Part shown: positions 46,307-55,761 of the stretch, piece by piece
How the letters are laid out: each line of letters begins with the position of its first letter
Numbering within the stretch: the first letter of the stretch is position 1
Source: Pycnococcus provasolii
Lineage: Eukaryota > Chlorophyta > Pseudoscourfieldiophyceae > Pseudoscourfieldiales
Direction: 5' to 3'
Assembly (NCBI GenBank): GCA_049487715.1
Contig: CP150580.1
Location: forward strand, 434,001 to 498,000
Length of the DNA: 64,000 nucleotides
Notes under the pieces: model-generated
Told to the model about the DNA's origin: nothing
The model's input: the letters and a program-made list of their open reading frames with translations, nothing else
The model's database searches: none
Made by a program: the position numbers and the translations under genes

Positions 46307-48607
46307 TTACTTACCAATGCACTCTTTACAAAGATATACCGCGGGCAGCACCTCAACCGCATTCGAAATGCCGCTGCACCGCGTGTGGTGCCATTGCCCA
46401 CACTCGTCGCATGCAATCATGCGCTCACCGTCGTCGTCGCGCACGCCGCACGAACACGTCACCTGCCACGGATCGCTCGACGCCGCCGCCGCTGCTGCCG
46501 CCGCCGCCGCCGTGCTTCGACGCGCACGCTTCGCGGGAGGTGGCTGCGATGTCGTCGCGGCGGTGCCAGCGTTCTTGACAAAGAACTTTACGTCCAAGAT
46601 GATGCGCGCGGATTCGCGCAGCGCGCGCACGAGGCTAGCGGCGACGCCGAGATCGCCCATGCCATCGTTCAGCGCCGACTCGAGCTGCGGCGAGTGGTGC
46701 GCAAATGGCGCGGCAGCAGCCGTGGGAAGCGCAGCAAGTGGGTCGCATGCCACGCCGAATAGGGGATGCGTGACGGGTGGTGCGCCGGTGTCTGCGGCTG
46801 CAGCCTCCGCGGCACGCTCGCGCGCCTCTAGCTCCAGTGCCGCGGCGACGACGTGATTCGGCGGCCTGCCGCGCCCACTCCATCCGGGAACGCGGCTCAC
46901 GAAGCTCACCTTTGGGGCCCTTGGCTTCTGTGGGCTGCCCATCTGCGTGAGTTCTGCCGGCGTCGATGCCGCCGCCTTGCGAAGAGCCTGGCGCGCACCG
47001 CGGTCCGTTTCGATGCGGTGGCGGCAAGCTTCCATGCCAGCGATTGCCAGGACTCCCATGGGCGGCACGGGGCTTGCCGGATCGATTGCCGACGCAAGCT
47101 TTGGCGACAGCGGCAGTGGTTCCTCGGCCGACGAGTGTGCGTGCTGCTGCCGCCGCTTCTGCTGAACGATGTGACCAAAGCGCGTCGACGAGCCGTTTCC
47201 GGCTGGCGCAAACGCAAGCGAGAACATCTCCATCACGCGGCTTGGAGGGCATGCAAGCACGGGATACTCGAGAAGGACAGCCATGACGATGCGCAGGCAC
47301 TCTGCCGCATCAGCTCGCGCTTCGCTCGCCGCAGCACGCGTGTATGCGCTCAGCAGCTCCGCCATCAGTTCGCCGAGCGTTTTCACGGAGGGTACGTGTG
47401 CAGCCACCCACCGACGGAGAGGCGTGCCGAGCTTCTTCGTGGATGTGAGAGCTCCTGGCCAAGCGGCACCATCGTCGCCGTCGATGCGAAGGTTGTGGCG
47501 ACGGTGAGGGTGGTGGTGAGAGTGGTGTGGACGGTGGTCATTCCCCTCTCCTCGCCATCGCAAGCACGCGGCGAGTGTCGCGCCACGACGCGTCGCCTCG
47601 AAGGATGGCACGGCATCCGCCGCCTGCATGAAGTCTTTCAGGGCACACGTTTGCAGGTGGCGTACGGCCCACTGCCAGTCGGTGGCTGGTATGCCGTACC
47701 CGCCGCGTACGACCGTGTACGCCCACTTGCCGTACCACGTCGATCCGTGCACGATGGCGTGTAGCAGTCGGTAGTCCAGCCCATGCTTGGTGCTGGCATC
47801 CTCCACGCTGATGCGCGACACGCGCAGCTGTGCGCAGAGTCGATCCCAGGAGTCCATCACCTGCGTACCGCTCAGGTCGCCGTGCTGCTTCCGTGGCACT
47901 GCTGTTTGTGGAGCACCGCGGAGCTGCGACGGCTCGGCGTACGTGCCCACGGCTGCCGCCGCCTCTGCGACACCCTCGCGCCCGTTGATGCGCAGCAGAT
48001 GCCCGCATCCGTTGGCGTGCACCATGCCGTGCAGGATGTGCGTCGTGTCTTCGAGGAACGTCGCAAATTCGCTCTTGCAGTGCTGGCACGTGACTGGTCC
48101 CGGCCCCGCCGCCACCGCGACTGATTTCAGGCAGTGTGGGCACGTGCGCGGCCCCCCTCTCGTTTGCGCGACCGACGTGCAGTTGGGGTGCAGTATGATG
48201 AAGTGAAACGTGGTGGTTCCGTTGGCCGGTTGGTGTCCCCACCCCACGCATCGGCAGTGCCCACACTCGACGCGGTTCGCCTGCACCGCGTTAATTTCCT
48301 CGACGACGAGAAGGCTGTCCCCGTTCGCGAGCGGTATGCGCCACGCCGTGCATCCTTTGGTGGGATATGTTCCTGTGCAGCTGTACGCGACAGCGTCGTC
48401 GTTCGTTCCACACGCGTCGACGAGCTGCCTGACGTTCTCTGCGAAAGCCCGAAGTTGTGAACCACCACCACCACCAGAGCTGAGTGCCGATACGCCCAAG
48501 ACACCGCCAAGACTACGCCCAAGAGAGGATGAGGGAGCGAGGTTCTGCGACAGAGAAGAGAGGGCCCCGTGACCATGAGCGAGCGAGCGCGTCGAGGAGC
48601 GCGGCAT
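46307..48607 (-). CDS. MMD1/MS1-like PHD-finger protein (plant family)
   Basis: 766 residues. NRVECGHCRCVGWGHQPANGTTTFHFIIL resembles the RCGQCRVVGW...YHFII zinc region that starts the plant MMD1/MS1/PTC1 family. CPHC...CQHC and HGMVHANGCGHLLRINGREG follow, the block before the conserved middle domain. STKHGLDYRLLHAIVHGSTWYGKWAY and KLASAIDPAS belong to this middle region. At the C-terminus a PHD finger reads CSCGVRDDDGERMIACDECGQWHHTRCSGI and YLCKECIGK, close to the CxCGTKDDDGERMLACDxCGVWRHTRC of plant members. Plant members act in meiosis and pollen or tapetum development; a nuclear chromatin role is likely here. Start ATG at 48607, and TGTAA follows the stop. Confidence 0.82.
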   Translation of the reverse strand: MPRSSTRSLAHGHGALSSLSQNLAPSSSLGRSLGGVLGVSALSSGGGGGSQLRAFAENVRQLVDACGTNDDAVAYSCTGTYPTKGCTAWRIPLANGDSLLVVEEINAVQANRVECGHCRCVGWGHQPANGTTTFHFIILHPNCTSVAQTRGGPRTCPHCLKSVAVAAGPGPVTCQHCKSEFATFLEDTTHILHGMVHANGCGHLLRINGREGVAEAAAAVGTYAEPSQLRGAPQTAVPRKQHGDLSGTQVMDSWDRLCAQLRVSRISVEDASTKHGLDYRLLHAIVHGSTWYGKWAYTVVRGGYGIPATDWQWAVRHLQTCALKDFMQAADAVPSFEATRRGATLAACLRWRGEGNDHRPHHSHHHPHRRHNLRIDGDDGAAWPGALTSTKKLGTPLRRWVAAHVPSVKTLGELMAELLSAYTRAAASEARADAAECLRIVMAVLLEYPVLACPPSRVMEMFSLAFAPAGNGSSTRFGHIVQQKRRQQHAHSSAEEPLPLSPKLASAIDPASPVPPMGVLAIAGMEACRHRIETDRGARQALRKAAASTPAELTQMGSPQKPRAPKVSFVSRVPGWSGRGRPPNHVVAAALELEARERAAEAAAADTGAPPVTHPLFGVACDPLAALPTAAAAPFAHHSPQLESALNDGMGDLGVAASLVRALRESARIILDVKFFVKNAGTAATTSQPPPAKRARRSTAAAAAAAAAASSDPWQVTCSCGVRDDDGERMIACDECGQWHHTRCSGISNAVEVLPAVYLCKECIGK

Positions 48608-48960
48608 GGGAGACTCCAGAGGGGGAGAGGTTGAGAATGTGACGCAGCCCGGCAGCAGCCCTTTTTTTTCTTCTTGGGGAAAAGAAAAGAAAACGAGCCG
48701 ACGTCTTCATTTTATTTGCCCTCTCTGCTCTGCTCTGCTCTGCTGCTTTCTCGGGGGGTTCCCAGGGGAAGGGGTTTCCAAACCGTAACCTTGGGCCTCG
48801 CTTTCCACTTTCCTAGTTCTTTGCATTCGGTGGGGGGAAAGGGTCGGGGTTCTGGGTCGGGGTTTTGTTTTTTGTTTGGGGGTTTCACTTGTTTGGGGGT
48901 TCATGCTTGGTGGTTCGGGATTTGTTTTGGATGCCTTTTTTTTTGTTTGGTTTGAGTTGA

Positions 48961-49020
48961 TGTTGGATCGTTTCGTTGATCAGTTGGATCACGTTGGATC
49001 GGTTGGATCAGTTGGATCAA
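48961..49020. repeat. GTTGGATC tandem-like repeat
   Basis: GTTGGATC or GTTGATC occurs six times in 60 bases with short spacers (CG, AC, GA, A). It is non-coding. Confidence 0.8.
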
Positions 49021-49337
49021 ATTTCCCCCGTAACGGTTCCCAAGTCGTGTTCTGCCCAACGTTGGCTCCGTCCCAAGGTTTAGGGTAGGGTTTATACAGC
49101 CAACGCCACTATCAAGCTATTCGGTAGACGGCGCAGTCTCACTCCGCCGAGCTTGTACCACCTTAAGGCCGCCAAGTTCAAGGGGACCTTAGTACGAGGC
49201 GGAAATATGACAGCGTTAAATGTGCTAACTGAGGCCGGAACACTGCTATTTATAGCCCTCCCTAACCTTCGGAAACGGATGCCCTACGTTTGGGAGAACA
49301 CGCTTTGGGCCCTGCACAACCATGTGGGTGGTATGGG

Positions 49338-49396
49338 TCTGGTCGACGCCACAGTCGAGAATTCCTGGAAATTTCTGGTCGACGCCACAGTCGAGA
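49338..49396. repeat. 23-base direct repeat
   Basis: TCTGGTCGACGCCACAGTCG followed by AGA occurs at 49338-49360 and again at 49374-49396, identical over 23 bases, 13 bases apart. Confidence 0.85.
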
Positions 49397-49612
49397 TTCG
49401 GATTGATCCAAACTGAAACGCAATGATCCAACCTGACAAAACCCTTTTGTCCTGTTCTGGTTCAGTGTGTGGGATCTGGTTGGCTTCCTTTTCTTCGTTT
49501 TAAAAAGGGTTGGTACCAGGCTTTGTTTCGTGTCTGCTTTGAATCATGTCTGTCAACTGTGAGCTTTATGAATTTATAACGAACTTGTTAACACGACTCG
49601 TGTTCACTCTAC

Positions 49613-50317
49613 TTAAGCCATAACCTTCTTTCCCGTGCGCGTGCGGTAGTTCTTCACCCACTCCTGCACATCCTTGCGGCGCTCGTCGGCGCTCTTCTCA
49701 GGGCCGGCCGCCTTCGCCTTGGGTTTCGGCGCCGCCTTGGGCTTGGGCGTCCCGTTCTGCTGCTCCTGGTCGATTTGGTACATGCCGCTCAGTCCGGCAA
49801 TCACGCTCGCAACGCCAGCGACGGCACCGTACGTTGTCGGCGACGGCGCCGCATCCGACTTCGGGCTAGCGCTCACAGAAGAGGAGCTCTTCGTCGTCGT
49901 CGAGAACTGCAGCGGCTGTCCCGTCGGCTTCACCGCAGGCGTAAATGGCTTCTTCTCACCCTTCGCCTTCTTCTCCTTCTTCGCCTTCTTCTCACCCTTC
50001 GCGGGCTTGGATTTCTTCTCAGCCTTCACCTTGGGTGCGGACGGCGAGGACTTCGTCGGCGCCGCACTTCCACTGATGAGCTCTCCCGTTTTGGCGTCAA
50101 GAACCTTGCAGTCCTGTCCGCCGGAGCACGCCGCCTGCGCGGGCAGCGTCGCCGCGCCGAGCGCGAGCGAGACGGCGAGCGAGACGGCAGCCGCCTTCTG
50201 CGTCGTCGCCTGCATCGGTGTTGCGGCCGCCTTGGCCACGACCGCCGGCCTCCTTGCGACGGCGGCGGGGCGGGCAGCTGGGCGCGCGCAGGTGTTGATA
50301 CGAGCAGCGGACATCAT
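49613..50317 (-). CDS. Lys-rich thylakoid-type protein of unknown function
   Basis: 234 residues from the ATG at 50317. The leader is Arg/Ala-rich (CARPAARPAAVARRPAV) like a plastid transit peptide. It is followed by a second, hydrophobic stretch AAAVSLAVSLALGAATLPAQA, which ends like a thylakoid-lumen cleavage site (AQA). The middle is rich in Lys and Ala (KGEKKAKKEKKAKGEKK). A hydrophobic helix TYGAVAGVASVIAGLSGMY follows, then a basic tail with KSADERRKDVQEWVKNYRTRTGKKV. No known domain is recognised. Its plastid location is inferred from the two-part leader. The frame stays open upstream to 50587, but that part looks like UTR. Confidence 0.6.
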   Translation of the reverse strand: MMSAARINTCARPAARPAAVARRPAVVAKAAATPMQATTQKAAAVSLAVSLALGAATLPAQAACSGGQDCKVLDAKTGELISGSAAPTKSSPSAPKVKAEKKSKPAKGEKKAKKEKKAKGEKKPFTPAVKPTGQPLQFSTTTKSSSSVSASPKSDAAPSPTTYGAVAGVASVIAGLSGMYQIDQEQQNGTPKPKAAPKPKAKAAGPEKSADERRKDVQEWVKNYRTRTGKKVMA

Positions 50318-50505
50318 CACGAGACTGTAGTTGTTGTGTCGGCGATGGGGTGGATAAAGCAAGCTCTGATGGGGCGTTCGTCGATGGGGCGAAGAAGAAC
50401 TATCTCCTCCCGCTGCATTTTCCACCGATGAAAAATCAGAATCCAAATCTAAATCACGACGATAAATGTGATCAGGTATCCTCAGAGGATAAGGCGTAAA
50501 AAAAT

Positions 50506-50541
50506 GGGGGTTCGTTTTAGGGTTTCCAGTTTGGGGGTTTG
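50506..50541 (+). promoter_or_regulatory. Telomere-like motif between divergent starts
   Basis: GGGGGTTCGTTTTAGGGTTTCC then GTTTGGGGGTTTGCC. About 80-115 bases before the ATG at 50621 and about 190 bases before the minus-strand start at 50317. Confidence 0.4.
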
Positions 50542-50620
50542 CCTTCCCCTCCATGCCATGCCTCATGTTCTTCCGTCTCCCCATCATTTTGCGCTTTGTT
50601 TTTGTGGTAAATAACAGTCC

Positions 50621-51187
50621 ATGTCTCTGCGCTCCGTGCTCGCTCTGGCCCTGGGGGGAAATTCTGCTCGTGCCGGCTGCTTGCGACTTGTGTCCTCTGT
50701 GACAAGCAGCAGCAGCAGCAGCAGCAGCAGGTTGTCTCTCAGCACGCAGTCGGCTGCGGTGGTCTCTACGCGCCTTGCCGTTCGATCTTCGTCGTCATCA
50801 TCAGCAGCTGACGACGACGACACATCGAAGGCCGCTTCGTCTTCGTCGTCAGCAGGAATGTTCGACGACATGGACAAGTTTGCAGATGCACGAACGCTAG
50901 GTGCGATGATGAACCAAGTCGTCAAGGCGAACCCGCTGCTAGACCAAAAGCAGTCGACGTACTTTACAGACCCAACGACGTCCGCTGCGGCAAGAAATAC
51001 GACGACGCCCACAGCACGTGCGCGTTCGCCAAAGCTTTCATACGACCAACTGCAAACCTTGCTGCTAAACGTCAAGAGCGCAGGAGGTGGCGAACGTGCA
51101 GAGATCGCCTTGCAGACGACGGAAGCGGATACCGGCATTCCCGTCGACGACCTGCGCAAGTTAACGCGCGTGCTGACACATCCGTGA
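50621..51187 (+). CDS. Probable mitochondrial or plastid protein of unknown function
   Basis: 188 residues. The first 60 are Arg/Ser-rich without acids, like an organelle presequence. A Ser/Asp-rich linker follows, then DMDKFADARTLGAMMNQVVKANPLL and KLSYDQLQTLLLNVKSAGGG and finally TGIPVDDLRKLTRVL. The last part resembles an alpha-helical module, but no family was recognised with confidence. Possible alternatives are a mitochondrial assembly factor or a peripheral subunit. The ATG at 50621 is preceded by a telomere-like motif. Confidence 0.55.
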   Translation: MSLRSVLALALGGNSARAGCLRLVSSVTSSSSSSSSRLSLSTQSAAVVSTRLAVRSSSSSSAADDDDTSKAASSSSSAGMFDDMDKFADARTLGAMMNQVVKANPLLDQKQSTYFTDPTTSAAARNTTTPTARARSPKLSYDQLQTLLLNVKSAGGGERAEIALQTTEADTGIPVDDLRKLTRVLTHP

Positions 51188-51352
51188 CCACACACACGCG
51201 CGGTGACGTGCTGCTGTATGTATGTAGAAGTCTATTTTTTTTTTTCAGTCTGTGTGTTAAAATTTTGATAGCAATTTTCCCAACTGTCACCATCAGCAGC
51301 CACCAAACTTGTGTCGTCGAAACCGTCTGCCCAGAACAGTGCAAAAGGTTCT

Positions 51353-52219
51353 TTACGACGAGAACTTAGCGCTGTTGCAGATTGTGACGAAGTCCTCCGC
51401 CTTGAGGCTTGCACCTCCCACGAGGAAGCCGTCAATGTCCTCCATGCCTGCAAGCTCCGCGCAGTTGCCGGCGTTCACGCTTCCTCCGTACTGGATGCGC
51501 ACGCTCGACGCGACGTCAGCACCAACGGAGTTGGCAAACCACGCGCGGATGCCCGCGTGCACCTCCTGCGCCTGATCCGGCGTCGCCACCTTTCCCGTTC
51601 CGATGGCCCACACGGGCTCGTACGCGACGACGACGTCCTTCCAGCCAGTCTTGTCAACAACATTGGCGATGGCGGCGAGCTGCTCTTCGACCACCTTCAT
51701 GGTGGTTCCAGACTCGCGCTCCTCGAGCGACTCACCCACGCAGGCGATCACCTTAAGCCCCTTGGAGAGCGCGTACGCCACCTTGGTGCCAACGATGTCG
51801 TTCGTCTCGCCGCAGAGGCTGCGTCGCTCGCTGTGTCCGAGGATGACCCACGGGATGCTGAGATCCGTGAGCATGTTCGCGCACACCTCTCCGGTGTAAG
51901 CGCCGCCGTCGCCGATCCAGCAGTTCTGCGCGGCAATCGAAAACTTGCTCTTGTCGAGCGTGTCGAGCACCTGGTTCAAGAAGACGAACGGCGGCGCGCA
52001 CACAATCTCGACGTTCGCGTCGATCGTTCCGGCGTTGAGTCCGTTGACAAGTACTTCGACGCTGTCGTGTGTTCCGTTGCACTTCCAGTTGCCGCCGACG
52101 ATGAAGGTTCCCGTGGCACCTGCGTATGTCTTCGCGGAGCGGCGGCTTGTGGCTGCGGGGCGGCGTGTGACTGCAGCCGGTCGGCGCAACTGCTGCGTGT
52201 TGCTGCACTTCATCATCAT
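51353..52219 (-). CDS. TPI: Triosephosphate isomerase, plastid-targeted
   Basis: 288 residues with about 35 of Arg/Ala-rich transit peptide ([19 protein letters not shown]), then the complete TPI barrel. Lys46 in GGNWKCN, the catalytic His in [14 protein letters not shown], and the catalytic Glu in [15 protein letters not shown] are all present. The phosphate-binding loops appear as RIQYGGSVN and GFLVGGASL. It interconverts glyceraldehyde-3-phosphate and dihydroxyacetone phosphate, in the Calvin cycle or plastid glycolysis. The ATG at 52219 is the first of three in-frame ATGs at 52219, 52216 and 52213. No neighbour is functionally linked. Confidence 0.95.
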   Translation of the reverse strand: MMMKCSNTQQLRRPAAVTRRPAATSRRSAKTYAGATGTFIVGGNWKCNGTHDSVEVLVNGLNAGTIDANVEIVCAPPFVFLNQVLDTLDKSKFSIAAQNCWIGDGGAYTGEVCANMLTDLSIPWVILGHSERRSLCGETNDIVGTKVAYALSKGLKVIACVGESLEERESGTTMKVVEEQLAAIANVVDKTGWKDVVVAYEPVWAIGTGKVATPDQAQEVHAGIRAWFANSVGADVASSVRIQYGGSVNAGNCAELAGMEDIDGFLVGGASLKAEDFVTICNSAKFSS

Positions 52220-53164
52220 GAGTCAGACGTATATACAAATACTTATGTAGTAGTTATGTCACCGCACGCGACGACCGAAAGCGAAAGAGGGAGGGTTGTT
52301 GTTGTTGAGTGTGCTAGTTGTTAGGTCTCCCAACGTTGCTTCCGAGCGGGTATGACAAGCGGCGGACGCAGCAAGGGTTTGTTTGTGCTTCTTCGCTTGT
52401 GTCGTCGCGGATGGGACCCCGGTTTGCCGGTACAGGTACGGTACGAGTCAGACTGTCAGACGTCAGTGGTAGTGGTCACTTGGTCTGTGCTTTTTCTTAG
52501 CCAAACGCAACGAGCCTCACGAGCCTTTTGCCCTTCCTGCTACCTATGACAGTGACAGTGCGATGGATGGTCAAGGCTGGTTGATTGGTTGTCGCCAACG
52601 ACAAGAACGAGTGGTAAAGTGTTCTGTCGGCGTCGGAGAGGAAATCGGCGGAGTATTTGTCCTACGTAAGTTTAGGGCGGCGTTCGCACCGAACCAAACA
52701 CCCAGACAATAGGTCGCTCGAGATGAGAGATCTTTCGGCCCCCCGGGCCCGGCTGGCCCGGGAGTAAATGAACGAGAAACCAACCATGGAGAGCGCAGTG
52801 AATCCGAGTAGGAACCCAAGCTTGAAGGGAAGGGAAGGGGGGTCCCCATATTCACGGGGACAGCTTTTTTTGACTGACTTTCGCGGGCATTCTCCCCTAT
52901 TCTTTCGTATCGTAGTTCGGGGTTTCGTCTAGGGTTTTATTCCAGCATTTTACCCAGCCCTTCCAGCCAGCGCATCTGGGCATGGAGCATCTGCTTCGCC
53001 CGTCCCTGGACCCTCCCCCTGGCCTCTGGGGTGCCCCCATGCCCTCATTCTTCCACCATACTAAGAGTATTGGGGGTCTCCATGGCGCCTCCTCCCTTCT
53101 TCAGAGAAGAGTGAGTGTCTGTAGTACACTGAAGCTCTTTAGCACCAGCTTGTTTAAGTGAATA
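52220..53164. other. Intergenic upstream of the second bromodomain gene
   Basis: CCCCCCGGGCCCGGCTGGCC around 52738-52760 can form a G/C hairpin. GTTCGGGGTTTCGTCTAGGG at 52916-52935 is a telomere-like motif about 230 bases upstream of the next start. No gene recognised. Confidence 0.4.
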
Positions 53165-55682
53165 ATGAAGGTGCCCTCCACCTCCGCCTCCGCCGGTGGT
53201 GAGGGTGGTGAGGGTGAGGGTCCTGCTTCGTTGCAACGACCGGCGTTTCAAGGACCGGCGTCTCCAACTGCGGCCAGTGCACAGCCTCCCCAGCAGCAGC
53301 AGCAGGCAACAACAGCAGCAGCAGCAGCAGCAGCAGCTCACACGACACAGTCCATCATCACGACGCGAAAGGCCAAGGCACTCCTGCCGCCGGAGGAGCA
53401 GTCCGCCGCAGCTGGGGCGACGCCGCCTCCCACCAAGGCGTCGAAGAACGCCGCGGCGCGCAGCCAAACGCTCACGCAAGCGCAGCCACCAGGCTCGGCG
53501 CCACCTCTGCACGAGTTCCCAAGCGCCAACGCGTTTCTGGACGCGCTCGCAACCAAGCTGACTGCGATCGACAGCGACGGCTTCTTCGCGGCGCCCGTCA
53601 CGGACGAAATTGCACCCGGATACTCCGCCGTCGTCTCGCGTCCGATGGACCTTGGCACGATACGCACGAAGCTCTCCGGTGGGACGTACACGCACTGGAA
53701 CCAGCTCAACGCAGACTTTGACCTCATGTGCAACAACGCGTTTGCGTACAACGACAAGAAGTCCGTCGTGCACCGCGCCGCACTGAACCTGCAGCGCTCT
53801 GGGAAGCGCATCCTGCAGCTCTGGGAACTGCAGGGAAGGAAGGCACTCGCCGTTCAGATGAACGAACGGGGAATCGCGTGGACGGCACCGGACGTCACGG
53901 CGTCGACGGATCGTCGTGTCGACGTGGGTGCGAAGAACGACCCGTTCACCGAGGAAATCAAGGCACCGGTCGCGGCACCGCCGTCGTTCGCCGAAGCGAA
54001 AGCGGCGGCGGATGCTGCCATCGCCGCCGCTGCCGGTGCGGTGCAGCCGCGCATCGTCGTCGAGCGTCTCAGTCGTCCGAAGCGCGAACCAAGTGATCCG
54101 CAGATCAGAAAGGTGCCGTCGTCCACGGCGGCGGCAGCAGCAGCAGCAGAAGAAGAAGAAGCGGCAGTACACATGGACGATGACGACGTGCGACCACCAC
54201 CATCGACCATACACGACTCTGCCAACGCCGACGCCGACGCAGCAGATGCATCAGCAGAAGAGAGCAGCAGCAGCAGATGTTGCACCACCACCGTTACAAA
54301 CATCGTCAGAACCGCCAGCACAACCATCATCAGAACCTCCAGCACAACCAGCAAATCCACCACCCACCACTACCACGAAATCGCAACCACCACCTGCACA
54401 AACATGCAACGGGAGATCGTCCGCACGTGCAAGGCGTGCACCATCGGCGATGGCGATGTACGATACGGCACATCACCCTCTTCTGAATAAACACAACAAG
54501 AAGGAGAAGGAGACGGCCGCCAACGCCACCACGGGTGGTGCAGAAGCAAAGCAGGAACTGCCTGCACCTGCACCTGCACCTGCGCCCGCGCCCGCACCGA
54601 AGAAGGCTGCCAGACATCAAACGAAGCAACAACAACAACACAACAAACAATGCCTCACCGCCGCGAAAGGAGAAGATCACAAAGCAGCGAAGTCCAAAAA
54701 CGCAAAGGCAGCTGCGGCGGCGGCGGCGGCTGCGGCAGCGGCAGTGGCAGCAGCAGCAGCTGCAGCTGCGGCGGCGGCGGCAAAGGCGAAGGACGATCTG
54801 GCCAGCAAAGAAAAGGGAATGCCATCGCCCAAGCCGAAGGAATTGCCCGCACACCTCATGTTGCACGAATCAGAAATGGAACCTGTGGAGCCAATTGGGT
54901 GTGACCTCGACGACGAGCTCGCTGTGTGCGCCGTGCGCACGATTGGGCAGGCTGATGCGCTGCTAACAGACATGGCAAGCTACGAGCGCGAGCTGCTAGC
55001 ATCTTCGGACGTTGCAGCGCAGGCTGTCGCGGAGGCGGACGCGATTGCGGCGAAGGAGGAAGAGATTGCGGCGCGAGCACGTGCCGCCGCCGCCGCCACG
55101 GCTGCCCGCGAGGCTGCGCGCATCGCCGCGCGGGAGCAGAAGGCGCTTGCGGCGCAGGCGGCGCGCAGCGCAAAGCTTGCAGCCAAGCAGCTTAAGCAGG
55201 CTGCTAAGCCTAAGCCGCCGGCGCCGTCGACCGCCGCAACCGCGGCGGCGACTGCAGCTGGTGGGACTACGCCACGGGACGGCGCGGTGACGACCACATC
55301 GACGGCACGGAAAAGACGGCGTGAGCCTGACATTGGCGAGATTGTTCTGACGGGCGGTGCCCTCGGTGGCGGTCCTTCGCGCATCGAGTCCATCAAGGCT
55401 GTTGACATCGTCACGCCCGGCGTTCGCTCGGTGGAGCCTCCCGAGGAGCGCATCAAGCGCATGAAGTTCGATCCGAGCAACCTCGCCGCGTCGCATTTGG
55501 ACGATTCCTTTTACCAGCGTCTGCATGCGCCACATGAGAAGGCTGAGCGAGAGAGATACAGCGCAGCCATCTCGTCGGGTCGCCGAGGCGCCGCTGGTGG
55601 AGGCGGCGCCCCGCCGGCAGCAGCAGCAAACGCCACCGCCACTACCACCGCCGCCGCTGCTAACGCCGCAAACAACGTGTAA
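53165..55682 (+). CDS. BRD7/BRD9-type bromodomain protein, frame-broken in an AGC repeat
   Basis: About 838 residues from one gene in two frames. The first frame (53165 to about 54270) has Gln/Ala-rich tracts and a bromodomain at about 120-220: FFAAPVTDEIAPGYSAVVSRPMDLGTIRTKLSGG and DFDLMCNNAFAYNDKKSVVH. The second frame (about 54274 to 55682) continues with Pro/Thr-rich, Lys-rich and long Ala-rich stretches, and ends with the conserved-looking RRREPDIGEIVLTGGALGGGPSRIESIK and RIKRMKFDPSNL. The joint lies in AGC AGC AGC AGC A near 54262-54275, where a net +1 shift is needed. IAPGYS again marks the BRD7/BRD9 type, so the window carries two. Expected role: histone-acetyl reader of a remodelling complex. 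Confidence 0.72.
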
Positions 55683-55761
55683 GCTTCCGCTTTTCCTTTC
55701 TTTTTTCAGCCTAAAGTTACCAACTGCCCATCATGCCATTGATTGGATCACACCGTAGACT

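Larger units (their letters stand above)
48608..49612. other. Intergenic between divergent/convergent genes at 48.6-49.6 kb
   Basis: CTCTGCTCTGCTCTGC at 48726-48745, GTTGGATC repeats at 48961-49020, and a duplicated 23-base segment at 49338-49396. TTCCCAGGGG and TCGGGGTTTTG occur upstream of the MMD1-like gene at 48770-48880. No gene recognised. Confidence 0.45.
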
